Translations under genes and position numbers: made by a program | The notes under the pieces: model-generated | The model's input: only the letters and a program-made list of their open reading frames with translations | Databases searched by the model: none | Told to the model about the DNA's origin: nothing | Part shown: positions 10,024 to 18,689 of the stretch, piece after piece | Position numbering within the stretch: the stretch's first letter is position 1 | How the letters are laid out: the number at the start of each line of letters is the position of its first letter | Source: Apostichopus californicus | Taxonomy: Eukaryota; Echinodermata; Holothuroidea; Aspidochirotida; Stichopodidae | Direction of reading: 5' to 3' | NCBI GenBank assembly: GCA_020650975.1 | Contig: JAIPMN010017212.1 | Span: forward strand, 1 to 30,002 | DNA: 30,002 nucleotides

Positions 10024-10263
10024 TGGAGGAGGTGCATGGACCTCTGCTTGGCTTATCAATTCTCTGGAGTGGTTGCTATGGTCACTGAAGGGTGGTGATG
10101 GCAGGGGTGCGGGCTCGAACGACGAGTTTGAATGGTTGAAATTCAGATTTTGGCCAGAGCTTCCCGAGGAAGATTGGATGGCCTCTAGGATTGTGGAGGG
10201 AACAAAACCAGTCTGTCCAGAAGAATTCCTCACTTCCCACCATCTCCTCTTGTTATCCAAAAC
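10024..10263 (-). CDS. EPS8: EPS8 exon: second half of SH3 domain and Ser/Pro-rich linker
   Basis: 240 nt (80 codons, phase 0 on both sides), acceptor TTTTCCAG, donor GTAAGTATA. It begins VLDNKRRWWEVRNSSGQTGF and VPSTILEAI, the distal half of the SH3 fold: the WW pair, the RN loop and the GFVPSxIL end. As in vertebrate EPS8 (GFVPNNIL), Ile stands where most SH3 domains have Tyr; EPS8 SH3 domains are known to prefer PxxDY ligands such as Abi1. After the domain comes a Ser/Asn/His-rich linker (SSSGSSGQNLNFNHSNSS), the proline motif PAPLPSPPF, and the ending APPP that continues into the polyproline exon. Confidence 0.95.
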
Positions 10264-10289
10264 CTGGAAAAGATTAATCGTAATAATAA

Positions 10290-11045
10290 CACAGAGGATG
10301 TGTTATAATAACAGTATATATAGGCATCAATTCTGCATACATGTTAGTGTGTTATAATCACAGTATAGGCATCAATTCTGCATACATATCAGTGTGTTAT
10401 AATAACAGTATATATAGGCATCAATTCTGCATACATGTTAGTGTGTTATAATCATAGTATAGGCATCAATTCTGCATACATATAAGTGTGTTATAATAAC
10501 AGTATATATAGGCATCAATTCTGCATACATGTTAGTGTGTTATAATCACAGTATAGGCATCTATTTGGCATACATATTAGTGTGTTATAATAACAGTATA
10601 TATAGGCATCAATTCTGCATACATATAAGTGTGTTATAATAACAGTACATATAGGCATCAATTCTGCATACATGTTAGTGTGTTATAATCACAGTATAGG
10701 CATCAATTCTGCATACATGTTAGTGTGTTATAATAACAGAATATATAGGCATCAATTCTGCATACAGATTAGTGTGTTATGATAACAGTATAAATAGGGA
10801 TCAATTCTGCATACATATTAGTGTGTTATAATAACAGTATAACTAGGTATCAGTTCCACATGTATTTATTAGTGTGTTATAATAACAGTATAAATAAGTA
10901 TCAGTTCCACATGTATTTATTAGTGTGTTAACATAACAGTATATATAGGCATCAGTTCCGCATGTATAGATACAGTGTGTTACAATCACAGTGTATTTAG
11001 GCATCAATTCCACATGTATCTATATATGTGTTATTATAACAGTAA
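10290..11045. repeat. Intronic minisatellite, 45/49-bp alternating units
   Basis: About 16 tandem units of GTGTGTTATAATAACAGTAT followed by ATATAGGCATCAATTCTGCA and TACATGTTA. Units of about 49 bp (AACAGTATATATAGG) alternate with shorter ones of about 45 bp (CACAGTATAGG), giving a dimer of about 94 bp over the first half. Units decay toward the high-coordinate end. It starts about 27 bp upstream (transcript sense) of the SH3 exon acceptor at 10264. Confidence 0.95.
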
Positions 11046-11811
11046 TCATAATAATATTAATAAGACAGTGGATTTATATAGAGTCAAATCAGAAACCAGA
11101 AGTAGCTGCTCAAGACGTTTAACAAAACAGGTCAATCACAATCAAATGAACCAAGTCAAAAAATGAGTCTTTAGGTAACTCTTAAAACCTAGAAATTTTA
11201 GTCCAAAAAATTCTAATAAATAAAAATTCTGTCTGGTAGCTAGTTCCACAGATAAGGATCAGAGTAGGCAAATCATCGCTACTCATATGTTTTTAATCGT
11301 GGATTGGGAAGAGAAAGGTAGGCCCTGGCAGAGGAACGAAGACAACAGACAAGAGTATAGGGAGAGAGTAGTGGAGAGATATATACAAGGTGTTCCAAAT
11401 AATGAGTACGAGAAACATCATTAGAGTCAGAATTGAACGGATTGCAATAAGAGAGTTCAGTTTAGTTTAGTTTAGTTTAGTAGAAAAAAAGGATCAGGAG
11501 GGACACTCAAGTCCCCATCAAGGACCCTTTAGGAGAGAAAAAAAAACTGAAGACAAAAACACTCAGACCTGATTACAGTGCTTAAAGTGTTTGTCCAAAG
11601 CATTCCTAAAGCATTCTTAAAGAGTTGAAGGACGGTTACATTTTTTAGAGGATTGGTGACGACACAACTGTTAAAAGTCTGGTTGTAATTCAACTGGCAG
11701 AGGTCAGTTACCAAAATTGAAGAGTCTACAAAGTTTTAGCTTATCTGTGCCCAGTTTTAAGCCATCCAGTGAATTTGCTTAACAAAAAGAAATACTTTTG
11801 CGCAGACTTAC
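11046..11811 (-). other. EPS8 intron remainder before SH3-second-half exon
   Basis: The intron between the two SH3 exons (10264-11811) starts with donor GTAAGTCTGC. Besides the minisatellite it holds a short (TTTAG)n tract at about 11460-11481. I see no gene in it. Confidence 0.75.
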
Positions 11812-11965
11812 GTCCAGAATTTCTCCGGCCATGATGGTCAGTTCCTTTGAGTTCCTGGCTACAAAGTCGTACGTTGCTCTGAACTGACCTGCGGCATAAT
11901 GGGACGGCGTTGCCATGGGAGACACTGGTTTGGGACTCACCTGGGGTGGTTGTTCGTTACTGTGT
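11812..11965 (-). CDS. EPS8: EPS8 exon: linker and first half of SH3 domain
   Basis: 154 nt, acceptor CCCTTTCTCACAG, donor GTAAGTCTGC. The first base completes an Arg codon from the previous exon (AG|A); 51 codons follow. HSNEQPPQVSPKPVSPMATP is a Pro/Ser linker. Then QFRATYDFVARNSKELTIMA and GEILD are the first half of the SH3 fold: the RT-loop YDFVARN matches vertebrate EPS8 almost residue for residue. The intron falls between GEILD and VLDNKRRWW, in the n-Src loop region, with no extra or missing residues across the junction. Confidence 0.95.
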
Positions 11966-12079
11966 CTGTGAGAAAGGGAAGGAGAAAGAAGGAAATGTTT
12001 GTATGATGCTAATTGTGATCGTGTGTGGAATGTGGGCTGGTGTTGATACATGAATATTGAGAGGCAATTATGGGATAAC

Positions 12080-12262
12080 ATACGTACGGTGACGGGCATT
12101 AACACATGATTACAGATATGATTACACTCACTTAGGTGGTGCCATGTACATTATTACAGGCATTAACATATCACAGGCATTAACATGGTTACAGGCATTA
12201 ACATGATTACATGCATTATCATGATACAGGCATTAACATGATTACATATATCTACATGCACT
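12080..12262. repeat. Short tandem repeat, 18-20 bp unit
   Basis: ACAGGCATTAACATGATT and variants (CATGCATTATCATGAT, CGGGCATTAACACATGATT) recur at irregular spacing about eight times. Confidence 0.85.
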
Positions 12263-12297
12263 CACACGATTATATGATTACAGATGTTTACATATAT

Positions 12298-12315
12298 AAA
12301 ATAATGATAATAATG

Positions 12316-12359
<44 letters not shown>

Positions 12360-12432
12360 CATAATAATATTAATAATAATAATAATAATCATAATAATCA
12401 TAGTAATAATCATAATAATCATAGTAATAATA
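12298..12432. repeat. AAT/AATC microsatellite
   Basis: (ATAATG)n, (AAT)n and (AATCAT)n runs. An apparent plus-strand frame here is almost all Ile and is an artefact. Confidence 0.98.
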
Positions 12433-12570
12433 AGCAGTTCTTTTCACAACGCTTAAGTGACCACACAAGTGGGAGAAACCTGCAAGGGCTTAAATGGATT
12501 ACAACTTACACGTCCTGTGGCTTCCAATTCAACATTTTAACTCAAATTTGGAATCTATTGAATTGAGAAA

Positions 12571-12697
12571 GTCATTTTTGATGGGAAAACCGTAGATTGC
12601 TCTTGGATGAAAACCCACCATACTGTGACCCGGCCGGGAATCGAACCCCGAACCTCCCGATTGCTGAGCCTCATTGCTTGAAATGCCACCGCATAAT
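12571..12697 (-). mobile_element. tRNA-derived SINE
   Basis: In minus orientation GGTGGCATTTCAAGCAATG resembles a tRNA 5' half and GGTTCGATTCC (12637-12647) is a perfect RNA polymerase III B box. A tail follows: GGGTCACAGTATGGTGGG, TTTTCATCCAAGAGC and CGGTTTTCCCATC. The 3' half has no tRNA-like stem, so this is a SINE rather than a tRNA gene. An (AT)n run lies beside the head. It belongs to a different family from the SINEs at 13430 and 13960. Confidence 0.75.
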
Positions 12698-12992
12698 ATA
12701 TATATATATGTATGATAACACTCCCCCAAATGATGACATGATGTAATTGATTGCAGACACTTGCATGAAAACAAACGACCACAGGCATTTACATGAAGAC
12801 ATATGATGACGTGCCATCACATAAACATGAATATCATACAACCATAAGACATAATAATTACACCATTTAGCCATGATCGCAATTTTCATCAACCAATCAG
12901 AGACCTGGGCATGTTCAGGGGATTATGCGATACATTTAAACCGTTCTGTCATAATTCTCTGACATTACACGGTTGGGAAATTTTACCCTTAC

Positions 12993-13075
12993 CTCGGGGA
13001 GCTGGGACCACGGTCCGAGTTGCCTGATGACAGTCTCCCCTCTTGAGAATGGTAGGCCAAGTCTGTGCTGTCATT
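12993..13075 (-). CDS. EPS8: EPS8 exon: short Ser-rich linker before the SH3
   Basis: 83 nt: 27 codons and two bases of an Arg codon. Acceptor TTTCCTACCAG, donor GTAAGGGT. NDSTDLAYHSQEGRLSSGNS and DRGPSSP make up a polar, probably disordered linker rich in Ser and Asp. This part is variable among EPS8 proteins, so the call rests on position, strong splice sites and exact phase with both neighbours rather than on similarity. Confidence 0.85.
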
Positions 13076-13339
13076 CTGGTAGGAAACAATATTAATTAAT
13101 CACAAATTGGGTCATTATCTTCAAAGTTTGCAGGTAAGAACAGAAAACTGACTCATACACACAGAAACATGACTTGTACTCACAGATAAGTCTTTGCATA
13201 AATTTGTCTATTAATGTCACCAAGTCACCATGTAATGATTACTACTCTAAACAAAATTTTGGGAATAAATCAAAGCATTACCCTTTTACCAAGCTACCAG
13301 TCTTTTACACCAAAATGGACGTTAAATTACGAGAGTTTA

Positions 13340-13640
13340 TCCACAGTAGTAAATATAGTATCCCAATCTCCAAAGTTGGGGTTTTCTACTTTGTTACATC
13401 GTATTTACTGTAATGTAATGAAAAAGTTACATGGGCGATGTGGTCAAGTGGTCAAGACAGTGTACTGGCGATATAAGGATTGCAGGTTCGAGTCCTGGCC
13501 AGATCATTACGTTGTGTTCTCGGGCAAGGCACTTTATCTCCATTGCCTCTCTTCACCCAGGTGTATAAATGAGGACTTGCAAGTACAGTAACTTGTAAAT
13601 ATAGTAGCGTGCACAGGTTTGTGGCTGCACCCTATGGGAA
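13340..13640 (+). mobile_element. SINE-bearing repeat, copy 1
   Basis: A tRNA-like head (GATGTGGTCAAGTGGTCAAG) with B box GGTTCGAGTCC at 13485-13495 is followed by the body GTGTTCTCGGGCAAGGCACT, TTATCTCCATTGCCTCT and CCCAGGTGTATAAATGAGG. The block 'TTGGGCAAGGCACTTTA' followed by 'CACCCAGGTGTATAAATG' is common in SINEs of echinoderms and other invertebrates. About 90 bp upstream of the head (CACAGTAGTAAATA...CTCCAAAGTTGGGGTTTT) is also shared with copy 2, so the repeated unit is longer than the SINE itself. Confidence 0.85.
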
Positions 13641-13875
13641 GTCCCACTGGGGACACGTGGCTGTGGTGCACTGTGGTGCACCACAGGGATTGTTTGAATT
13701 GTGTACACTGTGGTGTGTGGGTGTGACAAAGTTACCAATGACCAGGGTTAAGTGGTCTAAAGTGATGTGAGAGGGTTTGGCCTTGAACAAGACTGTAAAC
13801 CTTCAACTTTTAGTGATATTCGTCCCATTCTACCCAAACATCTTTCTCTTTATTTATTTTTTTTAATTTTTATTT
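13641..13875. other. Sequence between the two SINE copies
   Basis: Contains GGGAAGTCCC, GGTGCACTGTGGTGCACC (a small palindrome near 13670) and TGAGAGGGTTTGGCCTTGAA, ending in a T-rich run. It may be the 3' part of the first SINE or a composite element that copy 2 lacks. Confidence 0.5.
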
Positions 13876-14150
13876 CACAGTAGTAAATAAAGCATCCCGA
13901 TCTCCAAAGTTGGGGTTTTTGTACTATATTACATCGTATATCTAATGTAATGAAAAATTCACACTGGCAATGTGTTCAAGTGGTCAAGGCAGTAGCCTGG
14001 CGATCTAAGGTTACAGGTTCGAGTCCTGGCCAGATCATTACGTTGTGTCCTTGGGCAAGGCACTTTATCTCCATTGCCTCTCCACCCAGGTGTATAAATG
14101 AGGACTTGTAGGTAACTTGTAAATACAGTTGTGTGCGCCGGTTTTATTTC
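13876..14150 (+). mobile_element. SINE-bearing repeat, copy 2
   Basis: Same unit as 13340-13640, offset by about 530 bp, B box at 14016-14026. The body reads GTGTCCTTGGGCAAGGCACT, closer to the usual form than copy 1. It shares the upstream flank with copy 1, which indicates tandem duplication or insertion of a composite element rather than two independent SINE insertions. Confidence 0.85.
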
Positions 14151-15327
14151 AGTTACGTAGTAGCACTGCCACCTATTATTTGTAACTACATCATTCCAAT
14201 TGTAAAAATTGCACTTATCGTAAATGCAAAAATTTCTCGACAATAGGAACATATTTCATTTTTGGTTATTCTGTGTCTAAAAATTTCTTCCGTGTATGGG
14301 TGACAATGATGACAGGATTTTTCTGTCACCAAAAATTAGCAAATTTTTTTGTCCCATCTTCTCATCGTTCCGTTCCACGTCAGAGAAAGATTCCAAGTAA
14401 GCGTTATTTCTATCACTTGATGTCAAGACAACAGTTTTACATTTATTTCCCCTTTAAAGGAAGCCCTTTCTCACCCATCCAATTTTCATGTTAAGTTTAA
14501 AAAAAGCATAAAGACAGCATGAACCACTTTGTAACCCTTGGTAACCGCAGTTAGTGTCTAGTTTCAGCAGTTTCATAGTCGCTATGGGTATAGGTTACTA
14601 GGGTGATGAAATATTTTTGCTTTTGCTGCGAGAAGACAGTAAGGATGTTAAAAGCATAGATTAATACAGAAGCACCAAACAGAAACTGGAAAATATTAGT
14701 AGATCAAAACAACCATCGAATAACAAAACAAGATTAATAAATAAGAGAAATCATATTGCCATGGTAACAGGTATTGAGAAAATTAACATGAATTCTTCAA
14801 ATTCTACAGTTTGATATAGATAAATTTGAAGAAATTGACAAGGTAAGATATTTAAGGAGCATACTGCATTCAAAACAAACATATTACTGTACAAATCAGC
14901 TTACAGTCATTGCCATTGTTAATAGAAAACAACAAGTACAATCATAAGAAAAATCAGTTTGTAATTACAGTGTGTGGCTAACAGTAATGCGATTTTTACT
15001 TCATGATATTTTTCTCAGAGAAATTATTTTGTACCAGTTAAAAGTGGTTGTTTAGTTTAAAACTGTGACAATGATCTCAATATTAAGAGAATTATCCATT
15101 TTTGAAACATTGTCTCTCTCTCATGCTCTATCTCTCTAAATCTCTCAAATGCAATATGCTCCCCAAAGCTGATCTGTAATCAACCATAAAAGAACACAAC
15201 AACTGATTTAAATACACCCCATTTAACATCACTGATGCTAAAATAACACTAGGCTACAGAAGGCTATACATTTAGTGTGTTAGGATAGTAAGAAAGCAGC
15301 AAAAGCATGAAGATGGTGTTAGTTTAC
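14151..15327 (-). other. EPS8 intron remainder, unique sequence
   Basis: The intron between the 15328 and 12993 exons runs from donor GTAAACTAAC at 15327 down to 13076. This part has no repeats beyond a short CTCTCT run near 15115-15150, and I see no exon in it. Confidence 0.7.
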
Positions 15328-15526
15328 CATATCCATGGCGATACTTCGCCTTGCTTCGTGTTTGGCAGCTGCCTCAGCCGCCTGGGCAGCCATGCCTGCA
15401 CGTTCCGCCAGTTTTTTATTAATCTCCGGGGTTACCTGTTCAACGGCGGGGACTGGTGGTGGAGTCCAACCATCCCTAAACTGTGGTACAAATCTGGCTA
15501 TCGGTTTGTCCTTGGGCCATTCCGTC
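15328..15526 (-). CDS. EPS8: EPS8 exon: conserved EWPK block and Ala-rich helix
   Basis: 199 nt: one base completing Ser, then 66 codons. Acceptor TGTTATTTTGCAG, donor GTAAACTAAC (the weakest of this gene, but the frame demands it). TEWPKDKPIARFVPQFRDGW aligns with vertebrate 'AEWPKEQFIPPYVPRFRNGW' as I remember it. The rest, TPPPVPAVEQVTPEINKKLA then ERAGMAAQAAEAAAKHEARR and SIAMDM, is likely a single alanine-rich, charged helix. Vertebrate EPS8 has a shorter helix in this place (QLAESVANVAEHQRKQEIKR). Confidence 0.93.
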
Positions 15527-15689
15527 CTGCAAAATAACAAACATAACGTTATGCAAATTCATCCTGTTAAATCTCAAGACAACTTTTAGGGTATCAGAGT
15601 TGGACTGATTCAACAAAACAGTTTTCAAAACTGGCCTGTATAGACACCGAGTAAGTCATAACTTGATACCATAAATTGTTCAAAGTTGA

Positions 15690-16050
15690 ACCATACTCCA
15701 AAGAAATTTGAAACAGTATTTCCTCTTAGGGATAAAACAGAAAATGACTTGGTTCAGATAACTCTCTGGTTAATGAATTGATAAACTTCAAAAGCAAAAC
15801 CAACTCCAAGAAATTTGAAAAAGTATTTCCTCTTAGGGATAAAACAGAATATGACCTGGTTCAGATAACTCTCTGGTTAATGAATCGATAAACTTCAAAT
15901 GCGAAACCAACTCCAAGAAATTTGATAAAGTATTCCCTCTTAGGTATAACACAGAGGGGTGACTTGGTTCATGAAACTAACTGACCGATTAAGACTCGAT
16001 AATGTTCAGAAGTGAACCAACTCCCAGGAAACTCTCTGGTTATGAATCAA
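15690..16050. repeat. Intronic tandem repeat, ~106-bp unit, about 3.3 copies
   Basis: CTCCAAGAAATTTGA, TATTTCCTCTTAGGGATAAA, ACTTGGTTCAGATAACTCTC and GATAAACTTCAAA recur at about 15695, 15806 and 15912, with a partial fourth copy at 16021. It lies in the intron between the 16257 and 15328 exons. No exon sequence is included in the unit. Confidence 0.93.
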
Positions 16051-16256
16051 CTAGACCTGTAAACAGAGTCACAACTCTGGCAGTCTCTTTAGAGGTTTTA
16101 GGATCAATGAAACGAAACATCAAGAAAATATAGTTGATAATCAGAATCGTAGCTGTATCAATATGATATCTACGGCCAAAAGTGGGGAATTGATCAACTT
16201 GAACAATGCTCCCCATTTTCCTCCTTTTTGAGGTTTAGTCGCTTTTTTTCACTTAC

Positions 16257-16480
16257 GACGGAACATTCCAGGCGAGGCCGAGGGATTTCCAAAGGTCGGC
16301 TTCCCTTGATGTGAGACAATTGGTGAGAAGGTCCACTGCCTGGGGGGTCAGGAGTGGCGACTCTACGGACCGGGCCATGCCAGGACCCTGACTGCCTTCT
16401 ACCACTAGTTTCAGCGGTATGAACAGGAAGTGGACAAGCTCCGGAGCGTTAGGGTCGTGAATGTGGTTCTTCAGTTTTGC
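16257..16480 (-). CDS. EPS8: EPS8 exon: conserved helical middle region
   Basis: 224 nt (74 codons + 2), acceptor CTGCACTTTCAG, donor GTAAGTGAAA. AKLKNHIHDPNAPELVHFLF then IPLKLVVEG aligns closely with vertebrate 'AKLKSHIQNPSAADLVHFLF TPLNMVV'. SPLLTPQAVDLLTNCLTSRE and ADLWKSLGLAWNVP match 'SPLLNKDTIDFLNYTVNGDE RQLWMSLGGTWMKAR'. This is the most conserved stretch of EPS8 outside the PTB and SH3 domains. The split Ser codon (TC|G) joins to the EWPK exon. Confidence 0.97.
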
Positions 16481-17108
16481 CTGAAAGTGCAGGAGAGAAC
16501 AAGGAGAGGAATTTCCTCAGGTTTTGTTTTTAAGTAAATGTTACATCAAACTTCAACATCCGAGTGAGTTTCTGACACACATTGAACTCAAACTTTACTC
16601 TTTTTCTTCTTTGCACTTTTTTTTTCAATTCCAAGGAACACTTCCTCCTGTATCAGCCGATATTTTTATTTATATTTTTTATTAATCTCATGATTTTATT
16701 TCACTGAGGTAATGTATATTTCACATATTTACATATTTGGCATTGGTTTTACTACTCTGTATTTAACTGCTTTAATGTAATATTTTGTACATCACATGAC
16801 ATCAGAGAAACAGAATATGTATGGCTGAGTTCAGAAGAGATGATACTGATTTAATCAATATTTTTTTATCAGTTCTACCAGTTTAATCTGCCAAGAACCA
16901 ACTACAGATTTCTGTTCCTTGCAAGACTTTTCTAGATTTTGCAAGCGTTACTGGGATAACAAAAGTCTAAAATTGCAGAGGAATTTATTTCATCGAGCGA
17001 GTAAACCAGAAACACATCGATCCAACTCCCATTTTTAATTAGCTCTATCCGTTGCTGAGGTAGCAACAAGGTTTGACACTTATTCAGGTTTTACTCAGAT
17101 AATACAAA
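16481..17108 (-). other. EPS8 intron, unique part
   Basis: Lower part of the intron between the 17760 and 16257 exons; AT-rich with T-runs. The upper part of the same intron is the exon-tail repeat at 17109-17759. Confidence 0.75.
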
Positions 17109-17799
17109 ACGAGAAATCGATTTTTCGTTTCTACAACAAGACAAGCTGTTAGGCTAGGAGTTACTTTACTATGCATGATATCACAAGCTCTCTGTGTTAT
17201 GCATTTTTGTCATTTTTTCGGTCTATTTCATCTTTTCTTTTACATCAACCAGGGGAACCCCGGACCACAGGATTTCTTCAATCGCTTATCAGAATGATTG
17301 AGGGAGTATTTGAACATCTCGTAACAGCTAAAAAAGGAGAAACCGATGGATTTATTTTTCCTTTCTACAACAAGACAAGCTGTTAGGCTAGAAGTTGGTT
17401 TAATATGCTTCATTTCACAAGCTCTCTATGTTATGCATATTTGTCATTTTTCGGCCTATATCATCGTTACTTTTTCATCTTCCAGGGGAACCCCGGACCA
17501 CAGGATTTCTTCAATCGCTTATCAGAAGATTGAGGGAGTATTTGAACATCTCATAAACAGCTAAAAAATGAGAAACCGATGCATTTATTTTTCGTTTCAA
17601 CAACAAAAACAAGCTCTTAAGCTAGGAGTTACTTTAATATGTTTCATATCACAAGCCTTCTATGTTATGCATATTTTCATTTTTTGGCCAATTCCATCTT
17701 TTACTTTTTTTTCATTTTCCAGGGCAATCCCAGATCATTCCATTCCTTCAATAGCTTACCAGAAGATTGAGTGAGTATTTGAACATCTGGTAACAGCTG
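17109..17799. repeat. ~230-bp tandem repeat that includes the 3' end of an EPS8 exon
   Basis: Three units start near 17109, 17338 and 17571. The third overlaps the authentic exon end (17760-17799), so each unit holds ~40 nt of exon, the splice donor and ~190 bp of intron. In transcript sense the first extra copy reads SCYEMFKYSLN against SCYQMFKYSLN in the true exon; the second extra copy is frame-shifted. The true donor is CTG|GTAAGC; both extra copies read TCTGATAAGC or TTCTGATAAGC, so the GT is AT. Upstream of each captured exon tail the copies have TTTCTCCTTTTTTAG or TTTCTCATTTTTTAG, which looks like a 3' splice site. Confidence 0.95.
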
Positions 17800-17975
17800 A
17801 TGTAGTCGGCATCTGATGGCGGTTTGGATCTGGTCAGCAACAGACCGTCTCCCGGTTCGCGGTGCGTGTGTCGTCTCGATTGCCTTTTGTTGTTCAATTC
17901 CACGTAAGCCTCTGCCGCTTTCTGGAGTCGCTGGATGAAGAACTCGATTTCGTCGAAACATTTGTTCAGGAGTTC
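17760..17975 (-). CDS. EPS8: EPS8 exon: DIEFF helical region
   Basis: 216 nt (72 codons, phase 0 both sides), acceptor TTCTATCCCTCAG, donor GTAAGCTATT. ELLNKCFDEIEFFIQRLQKA and AEAYVELNNK align with vertebrate '[30 protein letters not shown]'. A basic stretch (RQSRRHTHREPGDG) follows, then LLLTRSKPPSDADYISCYQM and FKYSLNLL, matching '[26 protein letters not shown]'. The last 13 codons and the donor are part of the tandem repeat described at 17109-17799. Confidence 0.96.
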
Positions 17976-18689
17976 CTGAGGGATAGAATTGAACGAATCG
18001 AAGAGGATAGAGAAACCCGAGCTCAAAACGAATGTCTAAGCTACTTAGGGTTACTGGTTCAGTCTAAAAACGGTAGAACGAGAAGGGAGGGCATTGAATG
18101 GAGGGGTCTGGTCATAGAGGGCGCACAGTGTTAGGAGGGTGACTGGTTCAGTCTAGGCACGGTAGAACGAGAGTGCTGAGGTTGTGAGGAGACTGGTAAG
18201 CGAGGAGCGAAGTAAAATACATTTGTTTGAGAGTTATTGAGGTATAGATACAGAAGTGCGACTACTATATTAATTTATCTCTGACTTCGTCAGCTCAATA
18301 ATCAAGTTCCCCGCAACCGAACTCAGAAATCAGTGTGGATTCAACGACCAAGTGTTTTAACTAGTAAAGGCTTGAGTGACTCATTTGCCAAAAAGTAAGA
18401 TGAAAAAAACACACAAAGCCAAAACAAAGATTTGTGTGATACTTTTCCAAACAGATTGTTTCTAATCTAGAGTGACCAACTCTCCACCTGTGTCGGGAGA
18501 AAAACCGGGAATGCCTAAACTCGACCTCAAGATAAACCCTTGAATCACCTTTCAGCTCCTAAGTACCGAGAGTCACCATAACATTGCAGTCATCTTCATT
18601 TGCAACTGTTAAAAATACCTAATTTCATCTTTCATGGTAAGAATTTAGGGAAGACCACTAACAAGAGTAAGTTTACATGATTCTATTCT
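17976..18689 (-). other. EPS8 intron, unique part
   Basis: The half of the intron between the 19393 and 17760 exons nearest the acceptor. A short repeat 'GACTGGTTCAGTCTA...CGGTAGAACGAGA' occurs at 18052-18081 and 18141-18171. No exon. Confidence 0.7.

Larger units (their letters stand above)
11966..12992 (-). other. EPS8 intron rich in simple repeats and a SINE
   Basis: 1027 bp, donor GTAAGGGTAA. It contains, from low to high coordinates, an ~18-20-bp tandem repeat (12080-12262), an AAT microsatellite (12298-12432) and a minus-strand SINE (12571-12697), each listed separately. No gene. Confidence 0.8.

Noticed and set aside
12211-12456. Plus-strand poly-isoleucine frame
   Set aside because: Translation of the AAT microsatellite.
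13431-14040. Two tRNA genes
   Set aside because: Only the A/B-box part is tRNA-like; no acceptor or anticodon stem closes, and the downstream body is SINE sequence shared by both copies.
17221-17775. Plus-strand exons with acceptor-like TTTTCATTTTCCAG in each ~230-bp unit
   Set aside because: The three acceptor-like sites are copies of one repeat, the frames after them differ, and the EPS8 exon lies on the other strand.
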